Of a stretch of DNA of 18,753 nucleotides, positions 1 to 6,329 are shown piece by piece. The translations under genes and the position numbers were made by a program. Source of the stretch: Treponema sp. (GTDB taxonomy: Bacteria > Spirochaetota > Spirochaetia > Treponematales > Breznakiellaceae); contig JAITAN010000067.1 of assembly GCA_031284105.1 (NCBI GenBank), positions 1 to 18,753 on the forward strand, given 5' to 3'. How positions within the stretch are numbered: position 1 is the stretch's first letter; each line of letters starts with the position of its first letter. Below the pieces are notes generated by a model. That model made no database searches and had not been told where the DNA came from. It saw only the letters and a program-made list of their open reading frames with translations.

Positions 1-979
1 GTTTTTTGCAATTATTGCAAACGCGGTTTTGCCGCTCGTATGCCTCGCGTTTCATATTGTCGCTAAAGGCGCGAATGTTTAGATGGCGTTCCTCGCGGTC
101 CAATACATAGGCGTAAATACCCTTTTTATTGTCTATGGCATCGTCCCGCATCAAACGGGAAACTTCCTTTTCCAATGCGGCGGGGTCAAGCGTTTCATCC
201 TTAAATTTATTGTATAAATTACCCCAATCAACGCCCTTCATTTCTTTTCGGTAATTTGGGAATTTGCCTTGCGTCCAGGTTATCACCGATTGAAAATATG
301 ACCATAACTCAAGGGCATCGGGGGCTTGCTGGTGTTTTGACATATACTCGTTTATATCACGGTCTGAAATCCAACCGATGGCCGTTTCCACATAGTCCTG
401 CCGTATTGCCGCTCCGGTGAGGTATTTGTTTGCGATTTTGTAAGCAGCGCAGCCGGTTTTACTGAAGTAACGTTTTGCGTCTGAAAGCCACGGTCCCGAA
501 TACACGGCGTTCCGCAATTCCTGTTTTGTCAAAACCGCGCCCGCAATGTTGACGGTTTCAAACCACGCTAATTTTTCCGAATCCGCGCCTTCGCAAAAAT
601 ATACCATAAGTTCATAAGTAAGTATTTGTTCCTGTTCATCATTGGTAAGATTGCTGAATAATTTATAATCGATAGAGAAATTATTATTCACGTACTCGCA
701 CATGCTGATGGCCCGCTGCTGTCCGTCAAGCACTTCGTATGAAACGGACGCCTCATCCGCGCAATGTACATTTTTCACCCAATACATAACATTAAGCGGA
801 AAACCCTTACGGACCGTGTGTATTACGGCGTCCCGCTGTTTGTCTTTGTAGACAAATTCCCGCTGGTATTTCGGGCGGATGTCCAACTTTCCGCCCCAGC
901 CTTTTACGCCCTCCTCATCCGAATTGACATATCCGTCTACCAATTTCCGAATGGGGATTTTATGCAGCTCAATGTTCAT
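1..979 (-). CDS. DUF262 protein with HNH-like zinc-finger start (GmrSD/SspE-type putative nuclease), 3' end cut by window edge
   Basis: I translated this by hand; 326 codons are visible without a stop. The start ATG (979-977) follows AGGAGAAAACC and overlaps the methyltransferase stop as ATGA, so translation is probably coupled. The DUF262 hallmarks are visible: RPKYQREFVY at residues 35-44 and DGQQR at 85-89, the nucleotide-binding motif of the ParB/Srx-like fold in GmrS and SspE. The last residues read RQNRVCNNCKK, the first CxxC pair of an HNH-type zinc-binding nuclease domain that continues outside the window. In the family, DUF262 senses or uses nucleotide or DNA modification and the HNH part cuts DNA. 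Its coupling to an adenine methyltransferase suggests the restriction half of a modification-dependent or modification-protected defence system, acting in the cytoplasm. The family call is firm. Target and mark are unknown. Confidence 0.85.
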   Translation of the reverse strand, partial: MNIELHKIPIRKLVDGYVNSDEEGVKGWGGKLDIRPKYQREFVYKDKQRDAVIHTVRKGFPLNVMYWVKNVHCADEASVSYEVLDGQQRAISMCEYVNNNFSIDYKLFSNLTNDEQEQILTYELMVYFCEGADSEKLAWFETVNIAGAVLTKQELRNAVYSGPWLSDAKRYFSKTGCAAYKIANKYLTGAAIRQDYVETAIGWISDRDINEYMSKHQQAPDALELWSYFQSVITWTQGKFPNYRKEMKGVDWGNLYNKFKDETLDPAALEKEVSRLMRDDAIDNKKGIYAYVLDREERHLNIRAFSDNMKREAYERQNRVCNNCKK

Positions 980-1983
980 GGTTTTCTCCTTTTGATTAGA
1001 ATACGGGCATAGGTTTCTTTACCGTTAATGCTAAATCTATGTCCATAATGGGGGTTATCTTCAACGTATCTATCTATACCGGCAAGTTCAAATTGTTCCG
1101 GGTTGTACTTATCCAGAAACGTTACCGGCACGCCCATAACGCCGTCATAGTCCACGGGGATTTCCGATACTTTATCGACATTTATCGCGTTATAATTATC
1201 ATACTTAGGATATTCCAACGGGTCGTAGCGCCGGTATAGTATCATCTCTTCGTGGCGTTTCTTATGGTCCACATTGGTAAACCACATAATACTGCCCATA
1301 CTGAAATATTTAACGCCGTTTTCGTCTATCTTAATTCTTGTTTCGGTTTTTATATCATAATGCGGCGGAACTCGAAACCATTTTGTCCCGCCGTTGTCTA
1401 TGCCAAGCCATATTTTATTCTCTTTTATAAGGCTAAATGTCTCTTTATATGTTAAGGCGTTTTGATTTCCGATAATCAAAAACTTCTTGCCGTATTCCGT
1501 CAGTTGGGCCGTGTATTCCCGAAAAAGGCTGAAGGGAGGATTGGTAACCACAATATCCGCTTCTTTTAGCAGTTCGATACATTCCGCGCTTCTAAAATCG
1601 CCGTTTTCTTTGAGCGCCGTTTTTTCACCCGCGGTATAATCGCCGTCGGCATATATGCCGCCCTTACCGCCTGTGTATTCTATTTTGTATGCATCGCCCT
1701 CGTGAAACATATCCGTATACACAAAATGCGCGGCAATGAGTTTCTTAAGTCCCAGAATGGCAAAGTTCAAATGAAAATACCGCCAAAAGTTGCTGGCGTC
1801 GGGATCATCGCAATTACAAAGGATGATTTTATTCTTAAAATGCCCCTTGTAATGGGAACATTCCTTTTCTATGTCGGAAATTTGAGTATAAAACTCATCG
1901 TTTTTAGCTTTATTGGCTTTATGTAACGCCGTATTGCCCACGCTCTTACCCTCCTTGTTTGCAGCGTTGTTGATCAGGGCCAT
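976..1983 (-). CDS. EcoRI-family adenine-specific DNA methyltransferase
   Basis: 335 residues, close to the length of EcoRI methylase (about 325). It resembles the EcoRI_methylase family: KNDEFYTQ at 27-34, CNCDDP at 56-61 followed by SNFWRYF, the catalytic NPPF at 148-151 (motif IV of N6-adenine methyltransferases), and FLIIGNQNALTYKE at 168-181. It should transfer a methyl group from S-adenosylmethionine to adenine N6 in a specific DNA sequence. The target cannot be read from the sequence and need not be GAATTC. The ATG at 1983 is preceded by AAGGAAC at good spacing. Its stop overlaps the start of the DUF262-HNH gene. No EcoRI-like endonuclease is seen, so the DUF262 protein is the likely partner nuclease. 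Upstream lie four 22-bp tandem repeats that may control the pair. Confidence 0.9.
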   Translation of the reverse strand: MALINNAANKEGKSVGNTALHKANKAKNDEFYTQISDIEKECSHYKGHFKNKIILCNCDDPDASNFWRYFHLNFAILGLKKLIAAHFVYTDMFHEGDAYKIEYTGGKGGIYADGDYTAGEKTALKENGDFRSAECIELLKEADIVVTNPPFSLFREYTAQLTEYGKKFLIIGNQNALTYKETFSLIKENKIWLGIDNGGTKWFRVPPHYDIKTETRIKIDENGVKYFSMGSIMWFTNVDHKKRHEEMILYRRYDPLEYPKYDNYNAINVDKVSEIPVDYDGVMGVPVTFLDKYNPEQFELAGIDRYVEDNPHYGHRFSINGKETYARILIKRRKP

Positions 1984-2020
1984 GGGGCCCGTTCCTTTTT
2001 GTCAAGCGTTTTTCCAAAAA

Positions 2021-2108
2021 GATGCGGTACTCTCGCCGGAGAGATGCGGTACTCTTTCCAGAGAGATGCGGTACTCTTTCCGAAGAGATGCGGTACTCTT
2101 TCCGGCGC
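2021..2108. repeat. Four tandem copies of a 22-bp repeat upstream of the methyltransferase
   Basis: The core GATGCGGTACTCT starts at 2021, 2043, 2065 and 2087, exactly 22 bp apart. The rest of each unit is close to TTCCGAAGA, with the first unit most diverged. Each core carries a partial dyad: AGAG on one side of GCGG and CTCT on the other. The array fills most of the 145-bp gap between the reductase stop and the methyltransferase start and ends 38 bp upstream of that start. The 22-bp spacing is about two helical turns, so a protein could bind every copy on the same DNA face. An operator or iteron-like regulatory array is plausible; a hairpin-forming transcript leader is an alternative. No spacers separate the units, so it is not CRISPR. 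Confidence 0.9.
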
Positions 2109-2128
2109 TCTATGACCGCGCCCGCGCT

Positions 2129-2971
2129 TCATCGTTCTAATCCCAGTTCAATTCTGCACCGGTGTTTGTCCCGTTCTTCCCTATCTGTATAGGCGTTCAT
2201 GCGCTTCATCATATTGTCGAAATCAACCTTGCGCCCGTCAAACTCCGGTCCGTCCACGCACACGAAACGCGTCTCCCCGCCGACGGTAACACGGCAGCAG
2301 CCGCACATGCCGGTTCCGTCAATCATGATCGTGTTGAGCGATACCATGACCGGCACGTCAAATTCCGCTGCGCTTAGGGCGCAGAACTTCATCATAATAG
2401 GCGGACCTATGGCCGCGCACAGGGCAGGTTTAGCCTCTTGCGAACATAATGCCTTGAGCGGTTCGGTTACCAGCGCCTTTTTTCCCGCGGATCCGTCATC
2501 GGTAACGATGATGAGATCGTCCGCATAAGTACGGATGCGCTCTTCAAAGATGATAAGCTCTTTTGTCCGCGCGCCGAGGATCGCCGTAACGCGGTTTCCA
2601 GCTCCTTTCATTGCCTGAATAATGGGAAACAGCGGCGCGGCCCCGATGCCTCCGCCTACGCACACCACATGCCCAAAATGTTTGATATGGGTCGGGTTTC
2701 CCAGAGGCCCCAAGATATTCGCTATATACTCACCCTCGGCACGCGCGGCGAGTTTAAGCGTTGTCGCGCCGGCCGCCTGAAACACTATGGTAATTGTTCC
2801 CGCCTTATCATCCGCGTCGGCAATGGTAAGCGGAATTCGCTCGCCGCGTTCCGTATCAAGCTGCACGATTAAAAACTGTCCCGCTTTTCTAGAACGCGCG
2901 ATCAGCGGCGCTTCTACCGTGATTTCATACACATCCGCGGAAAGCCGTTTCTTTGCAATAATGTTATACAT
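2129..2971 (-). CDS. NfnA/SudB-like FAD/NAD-binding reductase subunit with [2Fe-2S] cluster
   Basis: 280 residues, the usual length of the sulfide dehydrogenase / dihydroorotate dehydrogenase electron-transfer-like family that includes the small subunit of NADH-dependent ferredoxin:NADP+ oxidoreductase. An FAD-binding beta-barrel comes first (RIPLT at 45-49), then the NAD(P) pocket GGGIGAAP (106-113), then a C-terminal cluster segment DGTGMCGCCR (218-227) plus C238 before DGPEFDG. In NfnA the [2Fe-2S] ligands are one Asp and three Cys, and D218, C223, C226 and C238 fit. The start has TAGGAG nine bases upstream. These proteins normally work with a larger flavin and [4Fe-4S] subunit (NfnB/SudA, glutamate-synthase-like) encoded next door. 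Here the next gene is a DNA methyltransferase, so the partner is displaced, encoded elsewhere, or lost. A dihydroorotate dehydrogenase accessory role (PyrK) is less likely because there are no pyr genes nearby. Confidence 0.85.
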   Translation of the reverse strand: MYNIIAKKRLSADVYEITVEAPLIARSRKAGQFLIVQLDTERGERIPLTIADADDKAGTITIVFQAAGATTLKLAARAEGEYIANILGPLGNPTHIKHFGHVVCVGGGIGAAPLFPIIQAMKGAGNRVTAILGARTKELIIFEERIRTYADDLIIVTDDGSAGKKALVTEPLKALCSQEAKPALCAAIGPPIMMKFCALSAAEFDVPVMVSLNTIMIDGTGMCGCCRVTVGGETRFVCVDGPEFDGRKVDFDNMMKRMNAYTDREERDKHRCRIELGLER

Positions 2972-3000
2972 GGTTCAATACTCCTATACCATTTGAGCGT

Positions 3001-3372
3001 TCAGCGGATTTCCCGCGTCAACCCGCCGGTCTGCTCAACGTTGATCCTAAAACGGGCTCCCGCCCGCACATCGGCGCGCCGCGCATCGCTTCCGTTCACG
3101 GAACGAATGTCCATATCACGGGCATAATCCGGGTCGGTAAGCAGTTTCGGAAGCCGTTCACGGGTAAACGGACGGGATGAAACCGTCGTCATCTTCCGGT
3201 ACGATGACCTCTTCGCTAAAGCAGAAAAGGAGGGATGATTTTTCCGCCCGTTTCCCCTAATGACACGAAAACAACAGGCGGGCGCGTTCTTTTCTCCGCC
3301 GAATGTGCAAGCAGGCCGTCTTTGTAGTAGGATGAGAATACTATTTGACAGGGCTTCAAGATTATCGATCAT
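3001..3372 (-). CDS. Doubtful small ORF upstream of the reductase gene
   Basis: An open frame of up to 123 codons ends 29 bp before the reductase start on the same strand. I recognise no family. The ATG at 3372 lies about where transcription from the 3382-3410 promoter would begin, so it would have no ribosome binding site. A later ATG at 3192 would give 63 residues, rich in Arg and Asp, without a well-spaced Shine-Dalgarno either. The two other frames of this stretch also contain protein-like segments (for example PPVVFVSLGETGGK and EEVIVPEDDDGF, each soon reaching a stop). This may therefore be a decayed gene with frameshifts, or simply a long 5' leader of the reductase mRNA. Low confidence that it is translated. 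Confidence 0.25.
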   Translation of the reverse strand: MIDNLEALSNSILILLQRRPACTFGGEKNAPACCFRVIRGNGRKNHPSFSALAKRSSYRKMTTVSSRPFTRERLPKLLTDPDYARDMDIRSVNGSDARRADVRAGARFRINVEQTGGLTREIR

Positions 3373-3381
3373 AGCACGGCT

Positions 3382-3410
3382 AGTATAGTGGATTTATGAA
3401 AGAAAGGCAA
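3382..3410 (-). promoter_or_regulatory. Sigma70-type promoter for the reductase transcript
   Basis: Read on the minus strand: TTGCCT (3410-3405), a 17-bp spacer, then TATACT (3387-3382). Both hexamers are near consensus and the spacing is ideal. Transcription would start near 3375, giving a leader of roughly 400 nt before the reductase start, with the doubtful small ORF inside it. Confidence 0.6.
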
Positions 3411-3458
3411 TAATGAGAGGAAGGGGAGAAGGGCGCAGGGACGCGGAGAACCGCACGC

Positions 3459-3497
3459 AAAAGCGGGGAAGGACGCTTCCTGGTACCGCCGCCCCGC
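3459..3497 (-). terminator. Probable intrinsic terminator after the rpe-TPR-TPR operon
   Basis: On the minus strand an outer GCGG/CCGC stem encloses a GGAAG-CGTC-CTTCC hairpin and is followed immediately by TTTT. It lies about 60 bp past the stop of the second TPR gene and before the next promoter. The U-run is short, so efficiency is uncertain. Confidence 0.45.
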
Positions 3498-3555
3498 GGT
3501 TTTATCGGAGGTCTGACCTAACTTATGCCAGAGAGCCTGTCATCCCGCCGTTTTC

Positions 3556-4689
3556 TCATTGTTCCAAAATGCCGAGCTGATGAATCGCCGCCCCCTCAAG
3601 TTGAATGGAACTCCCGTCCTGAGACGGAATGATTTTACCCAGTATTTCAAGGGGCTTTTCAAGATTCACGGCCACCGAGAAGTTGAATACCGCCGGCACA
3701 AGCCCTTCCAGCTTGGTTCGGGTATCGTACCCCACGAGAAAATCAAACGAAGTGCTGTTCTGTTCAATGGTAAGGTTGGTTGCCATGCCCCGCCATATCA
3801 CATAACAATCACGGTACAAAAACGGATCTTCCATGATTTCGCGGTAACTGATGCGATCCTTGAGCGTATCGAATCCGGGAACATCCATATAAGAGATAAG
3901 GAGACCGGCTTTTGTCTTGATCGCTTCGGATGCGTTTGACCCAATAATGTGGTTAAGAAGAACTTTCGCCTTCTCATCGTTGTACGTGGTAAACAATTTC
4001 CGCGCATCCTCGTACATATTTAACACTTGGGAACGGGTCAAAATATACCGGTAGCTGCCCCCTGTTTCTACGGTTCGCTCCCGTTCCTCTTGAGCAAGCG
4101 TGGTAGCCATCCACCCATTCCTCCCTGATGTTACTTGAAAAGCCCGCTTAAAAGGGGCGTTTTCCGGCAGAGGTACGACTTGTAAGCGGACGAGTACGGC
4201 ATACGCCGCAGCAAGAGCGCCGAGTCCGCAGGCAAAAAAAACAATAATACGCGCCGGATTGAACGAAACTTTCGGTAAAGGCGGATAAAGACGGGAAAAT
4301 TTACCGGCATCGATCCAATCGGATAAGTAATCGGTTCCGGAATACTTTCGGATTATTTTCAGGGCTTTCTTCGCTATTTTATTATTCGGATCTATATCAA
4401 GCACCTCCAGATATATATCCAGCGCGCGATCCGTCTCCCGCCTCCGCATGTAGAGTACCGCAAAGCCAAGCAGCGCCGAAGAGTCGTTCGCCTTGATTTC
4501 ACGCGCCCGTTTGAAATAGGTGAAAGTTCCGCCGAAATCACCCGAATAGAGACATGCCATTGCCAAGATGTAATGGAACTTGAAAGAGTCGCGGTATAAA
4601 AGAACATTGGGTTCCAACATTCGTAGGGTTTCCGCATACTTCCTTTTGCGGAGAAAACGGATTGCTTTAGTTAACAAGTCGGCGCGCAT
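3556..4689 (-). CDS. Membrane-anchored TPR protein with C-terminal extracytoplasmic domain
   Basis: 377 residues. Residues 1-115 are helical repeats of TPR type (KYAETLRMLEPN, GDFGGTFTYFKRA and DRALDIYLEVLDIDPNN fit the A/B helix pattern). A single hydrophobic segment at about 147-168 follows. The remaining 200 residues, with a few acidic/basic helices and beta-like stretches, show no family I recognise. Arg/Lys residues lie on the N-terminal side and there is no signal peptide, so the TPR part is probably cytoplasmic and the C-terminal part outside the inner membrane. It starts 2 bp after the preceding TPR gene ends, so both are in one operon with rpe. A scaffold or assembly role in the envelope is an inference only. 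Confidence 0.75.
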   Translation of the reverse strand: MRADLLTKAIRFLRKRKYAETLRMLEPNVLLYRDSFKFHYILAMACLYSGDFGGTFTYFKRAREIKANDSSALLGFAVLYMRRRETDRALDIYLEVLDIDPNNKIAKKALKIIRKYSGTDYLSDWIDAGKFSRLYPPLPKVSFNPARIIVFFACGLGALAAAYAVLVRLQVVPLPENAPFKRAFQVTSGRNGWMATTLAQEERERTVETGGSYRYILTRSQVLNMYEDARKLFTTYNDEKAKVLLNHIIGSNASEAIKTKAGLLISYMDVPGFDTLKDRISYREIMEDPFLYRDCYVIWRGMATNLTIEQNSTSFDFLVGYDTRTKLEGLVPAVFNFSVAVNLEKPLEILGKIIPSQDGSSIQLEGAAIHQLGILEQ

Positions 4690-4691
4690 TA

Positions 4692-5477
4692 CTATTTGTC
4701 GCTGCCGACAGTAGTTGCGTCAATACCTGCCTCGTGAAGGCTCGCTTCCAGAGCCGCTATCCGCTTTTGATACGCGACAAGCGCCTGCGTATAGATACTC
4801 TCTCTCCGCTGATATTCCTCTATGGTTTTGAGGGATTCTTCATGAGTTTGTTTCAAAATGTCAAGGAGTTTTTGCCCTACCTTCTTTTCATAGATAAGCG
4901 CTATACGGTACACAGACGCTTCGTATTTCACGCTTTGCGGATATTGCTGAGCGATTACAAAAAATACGTCTTGAGCCTTGTCAAACTGACCAAGCGCGAA
5001 AAGGCTCTCGCCGGTCCAGTAAAGCGCCGCGGATTTCCGTGCGATGCCATTGGCGGAATCCGCGGAGATATGGTCCGCATACCCTTTCAAAAGCACAATC
5101 GCCTCGTTATAACGCCCCAGCGAATAAAAAGCCCGCCCTCTGAGATAGGGAATCTCCTCTTTACGGGCTGCGCCTCCGGGTATTCGCTCCAAAACATCCA
5201 AATCCCGTACCGCGCCTTCAAAGTCGCCGCCGGATTCTTCCGCAAAACAAAGCCAATATACAGCCTCGGCGCGCTCATCATCGGTAGCGGCGGCTTCCTG
5301 CGCTTTCCGAAAATACGCTGCTGCATCCAGCCACTTGCCCTCTCCATACAACGTGATTCCCCGTTGAAAAGAAGTATAAAACGCCGTAGACGAACCTGTC
5401 GCCGGGGCGTCTGTTTGAGAAAAAGCCGGTCCGGCTGCCAATAGTAACGCGCTAAAAAGAAATAATATTTTTCTCAT
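4692..5477 (-). CDS. Exported TPR protein
   Basis: 261 residues with a clear Sec signal peptide (MRKILFLFSALLLAAGPAFS, probable cleavage before Gln21). It has several TPR-like units: YGEGKWLDAAAYFRKAQ, DFEGAVRDLDVLER, GRYNEAIVLLKGYADH and GQFDKAQDVFFVIAQQYPQS, the last resembling the CpoB/YbgF and BamD type. The last 60 residues (from about 200) are charged and helical, possibly a coiled coil. The protein should be periplasmic or outer-membrane-associated and act as a protein-interaction scaffold. Its ATG overlaps the rpe stop by 4 bp (ATGA), with AAAGGGGCG upstream inside rpe. The pairing with a membrane-anchored TPR protein 2 bp downstream suggests the two act together; the actual process is not readable. 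Confidence 0.8.
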   Translation of the reverse strand: MRKILFLFSALLLAAGPAFSQTDAPATGSSTAFYTSFQRGITLYGEGKWLDAAAYFRKAQEAAATDDERAEAVYWLCFAEESGGDFEGAVRDLDVLERIPGGAARKEEIPYLRGRAFYSLGRYNEAIVLLKGYADHISADSANGIARKSAALYWTGESLFALGQFDKAQDVFFVIAQQYPQSVKYEASVYRIALIYEKKVGQKLLDILKQTHEESLKTIEEYQRRESIYTQALVAYQKRIAALEASLHEAGIDATTVGSDK

Positions 5478-6127
5478 ATCCGCCCCTTTAATTTTTGTAT
5501 CAATGCCGGTTTGTCATCGGCGTCAAAAAAACCCGAGCCGGTAACAAGAATATCGGCTCCCGCCTCAATGCACTGACGCGCAGTCGTTGTATGTACACCG
5601 CCGTCCACTGAAATCTGGAAAGAAAGTCCCCGGTCCTCTCTCATTTTAACCAGCTTCTTCACTTTCTCAAGGCATTGCGGGATCATATTCTGTCCGCTAA
5701 ACCCGGGATTGACCGTCATTATCAGCGCTATATCCATAAACGGCAGCGCTTCTTCGATAGCCGCGATTGAAGTTGTAGGCACGATACTGAGTCCCGCTTT
5801 TTTTCCACCGTAATGGATCATGCTCAAAAGATGCTGAATATGTACCGAAGCTTCCACATGAAATGTAATATTGTCGGCGCCCGCCTCAATAAAATGGGGT
5901 ACTATTCTTTCGGGCCTTTCCACCATCAAATGCACATCAAAAGTCAGATCGCTCTTTGAACGAAGATCAGAAACGAGTTTGTGTCCGAATGTAAGATTCG
6001 GAACAAAACTGCCATCCATTACATCAAAATGTACCCATTCCGCATGAGCGCGCTTGATAGAATCCACCGCGGAAAAAAAATCTGAAAAATCCGCAGACAA
6101 CAAGGAGGGGGCAATAACGGGTTCCAT
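5474..6127 (-). CDS. rpe: Ribulose-phosphate 3-epimerase
   Basis: 217 residues, the normal length. It interconverts D-ribulose 5-phosphate and D-xylulose 5-phosphate in the cytoplasmic pentose phosphate pathway. The family start IAPSLLSADF is at residues 5-14. The metal ligands are visible: H33 and D35 in HFDVMDG, H66 in DVHLMV and D175 in SVDGG. The phosphate-binding TGSGFF is at 196-201 and NPGFSGQ at 140-146. The frame is open a further 40 codons upstream, but that extension runs through a remnant of another gene and a promoter, and lacks family similarity, so I take MEPVIAPS as the start. No Shine-Dalgarno precedes it; the promoter position predicts a leaderless mRNA. It is the first gene of an operon with two TPR genes. 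Confidence 0.95.
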   Translation of the reverse strand: MEPVIAPSLLSADFSDFFSAVDSIKRAHAEWVHFDVMDGSFVPNLTFGHKLVSDLRSKSDLTFDVHLMVERPERIVPHFIEAGADNITFHVEASVHIQHLLSMIHYGGKKAGLSIVPTTSIAAIEEALPFMDIALIMTVNPGFSGQNMIPQCLEKVKKLVKMREDRGLSFQISVDGGVHTTTARQCIEAGADILVTGSGFFDADDKPALIQKLKGRI

Positions 6128-6133
6128 AAAACT

Positions 6134-6162
6134 ATAATAAACATAGAAGGGGGTCTTGTAAA
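6134..6162 (-). promoter_or_regulatory. Sigma70-type promoter of the rpe operon
   Basis: Minus strand: TTTACA (6162-6157), a 17-bp spacer, then TATTAT (6139-6134). The expected start site, about 7 nt after the -10 box, falls at the A of the rpe ATG (6127). Confidence 0.65.
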
Positions 6163-6183
6163 GACGGAATTTGTCTACGTTAC

Positions 6184-6199
6184 AAGCGCCGTAGCGCTT
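6184..6199 (-). other. Small perfect hairpin with UNCG-type tetraloop after the nuclease remnant
   Basis: AAGCGC and GCGCTT enclose four bases. On the minus strand the RNA would be a 6-bp stem closed by C(UACG)G, an exceptionally stable tetraloop. It follows the stop codon of the nuclease C-terminal remnant at once, so it was probably the 3' end signal of the ancestral nuclease mRNA. There is no proper U-run. Confidence 0.5.
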
Positions 6200-6253
6200 C
6201 AGCGTTCCCCGATATACGATTTCCTGCACACGGACGACACCGCGCAATCACGA
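6195..6253. repeat. 59-bp direct repeat, left copy (duplicate of the nuclease gene 3' end)
   Basis: This matches 17289-17347 in the same orientation at 56 of 59 positions by eye. The similarity stops sharply at both sides. Together the copies bracket the 11-kb glycoside island. See the pseudogene entry for its coding content. Confidence 0.9.
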
Positions 6254-6262
6254 CCCGCATAA
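6199..6262 (-). pseudogene. Remnant of the PD-(D/E)XK nuclease C-terminus
   Basis: On the minus strand this reads RDCAVSSVCRKSYIGER followed by TGA. The intact nuclease at the right end of the window ends RDCAVSSVCRKPYIGEH. The two Cys of the remnant correspond to the last two of the four iron-sulfur Cys of the nuclease; the third-last Cys and everything before it are missing. There is no start codon context, and the sequence upstream (from 6254) is unrelated to the nuclease gene. It lies directly upstream of the rpe promoter, which suggests that nuclease and rpe were adjacent before the island arrived. Confidence 0.85.
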
Positions 6263-6329
6263 CCATGGCAAATCATAATCGAGTTTTGCGGAGCCCACCC
6301 TCTCTGCGGCGGAAAAGTTCACCATCGTT

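Noticed and set aside
2021..2108. CRISPR array
   Set aside because: The 22-bp units follow each other directly with no variable spacers and no cas genes.
1913..2140. 75-codon plus-strand ORF across the tandem repeats
   Set aside because: The frame is open only because the repeat lacks stops; the 22-bp period shifts frame each unit and half of it overlaps the methyltransferase.
4734..5444. 236-codon plus-strand ORF
   Set aside because: It lies fully antisense to the exported TPR gene, has no ribosome binding site and reads as low-complexity basic sequence.
6128..6247. 40-residue N-terminal extension of Rpe
   Set aside because: It runs through the nuclease remnant in another frame and through the rpe promoter; the family begins at MEPVIAPS.
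6195..6253. Integron attC (59-base element)
   Set aside because: Only the length agrees. There are no RYYYAAC/GTTRRRY ends and no palindromic structure, and the block is coding.
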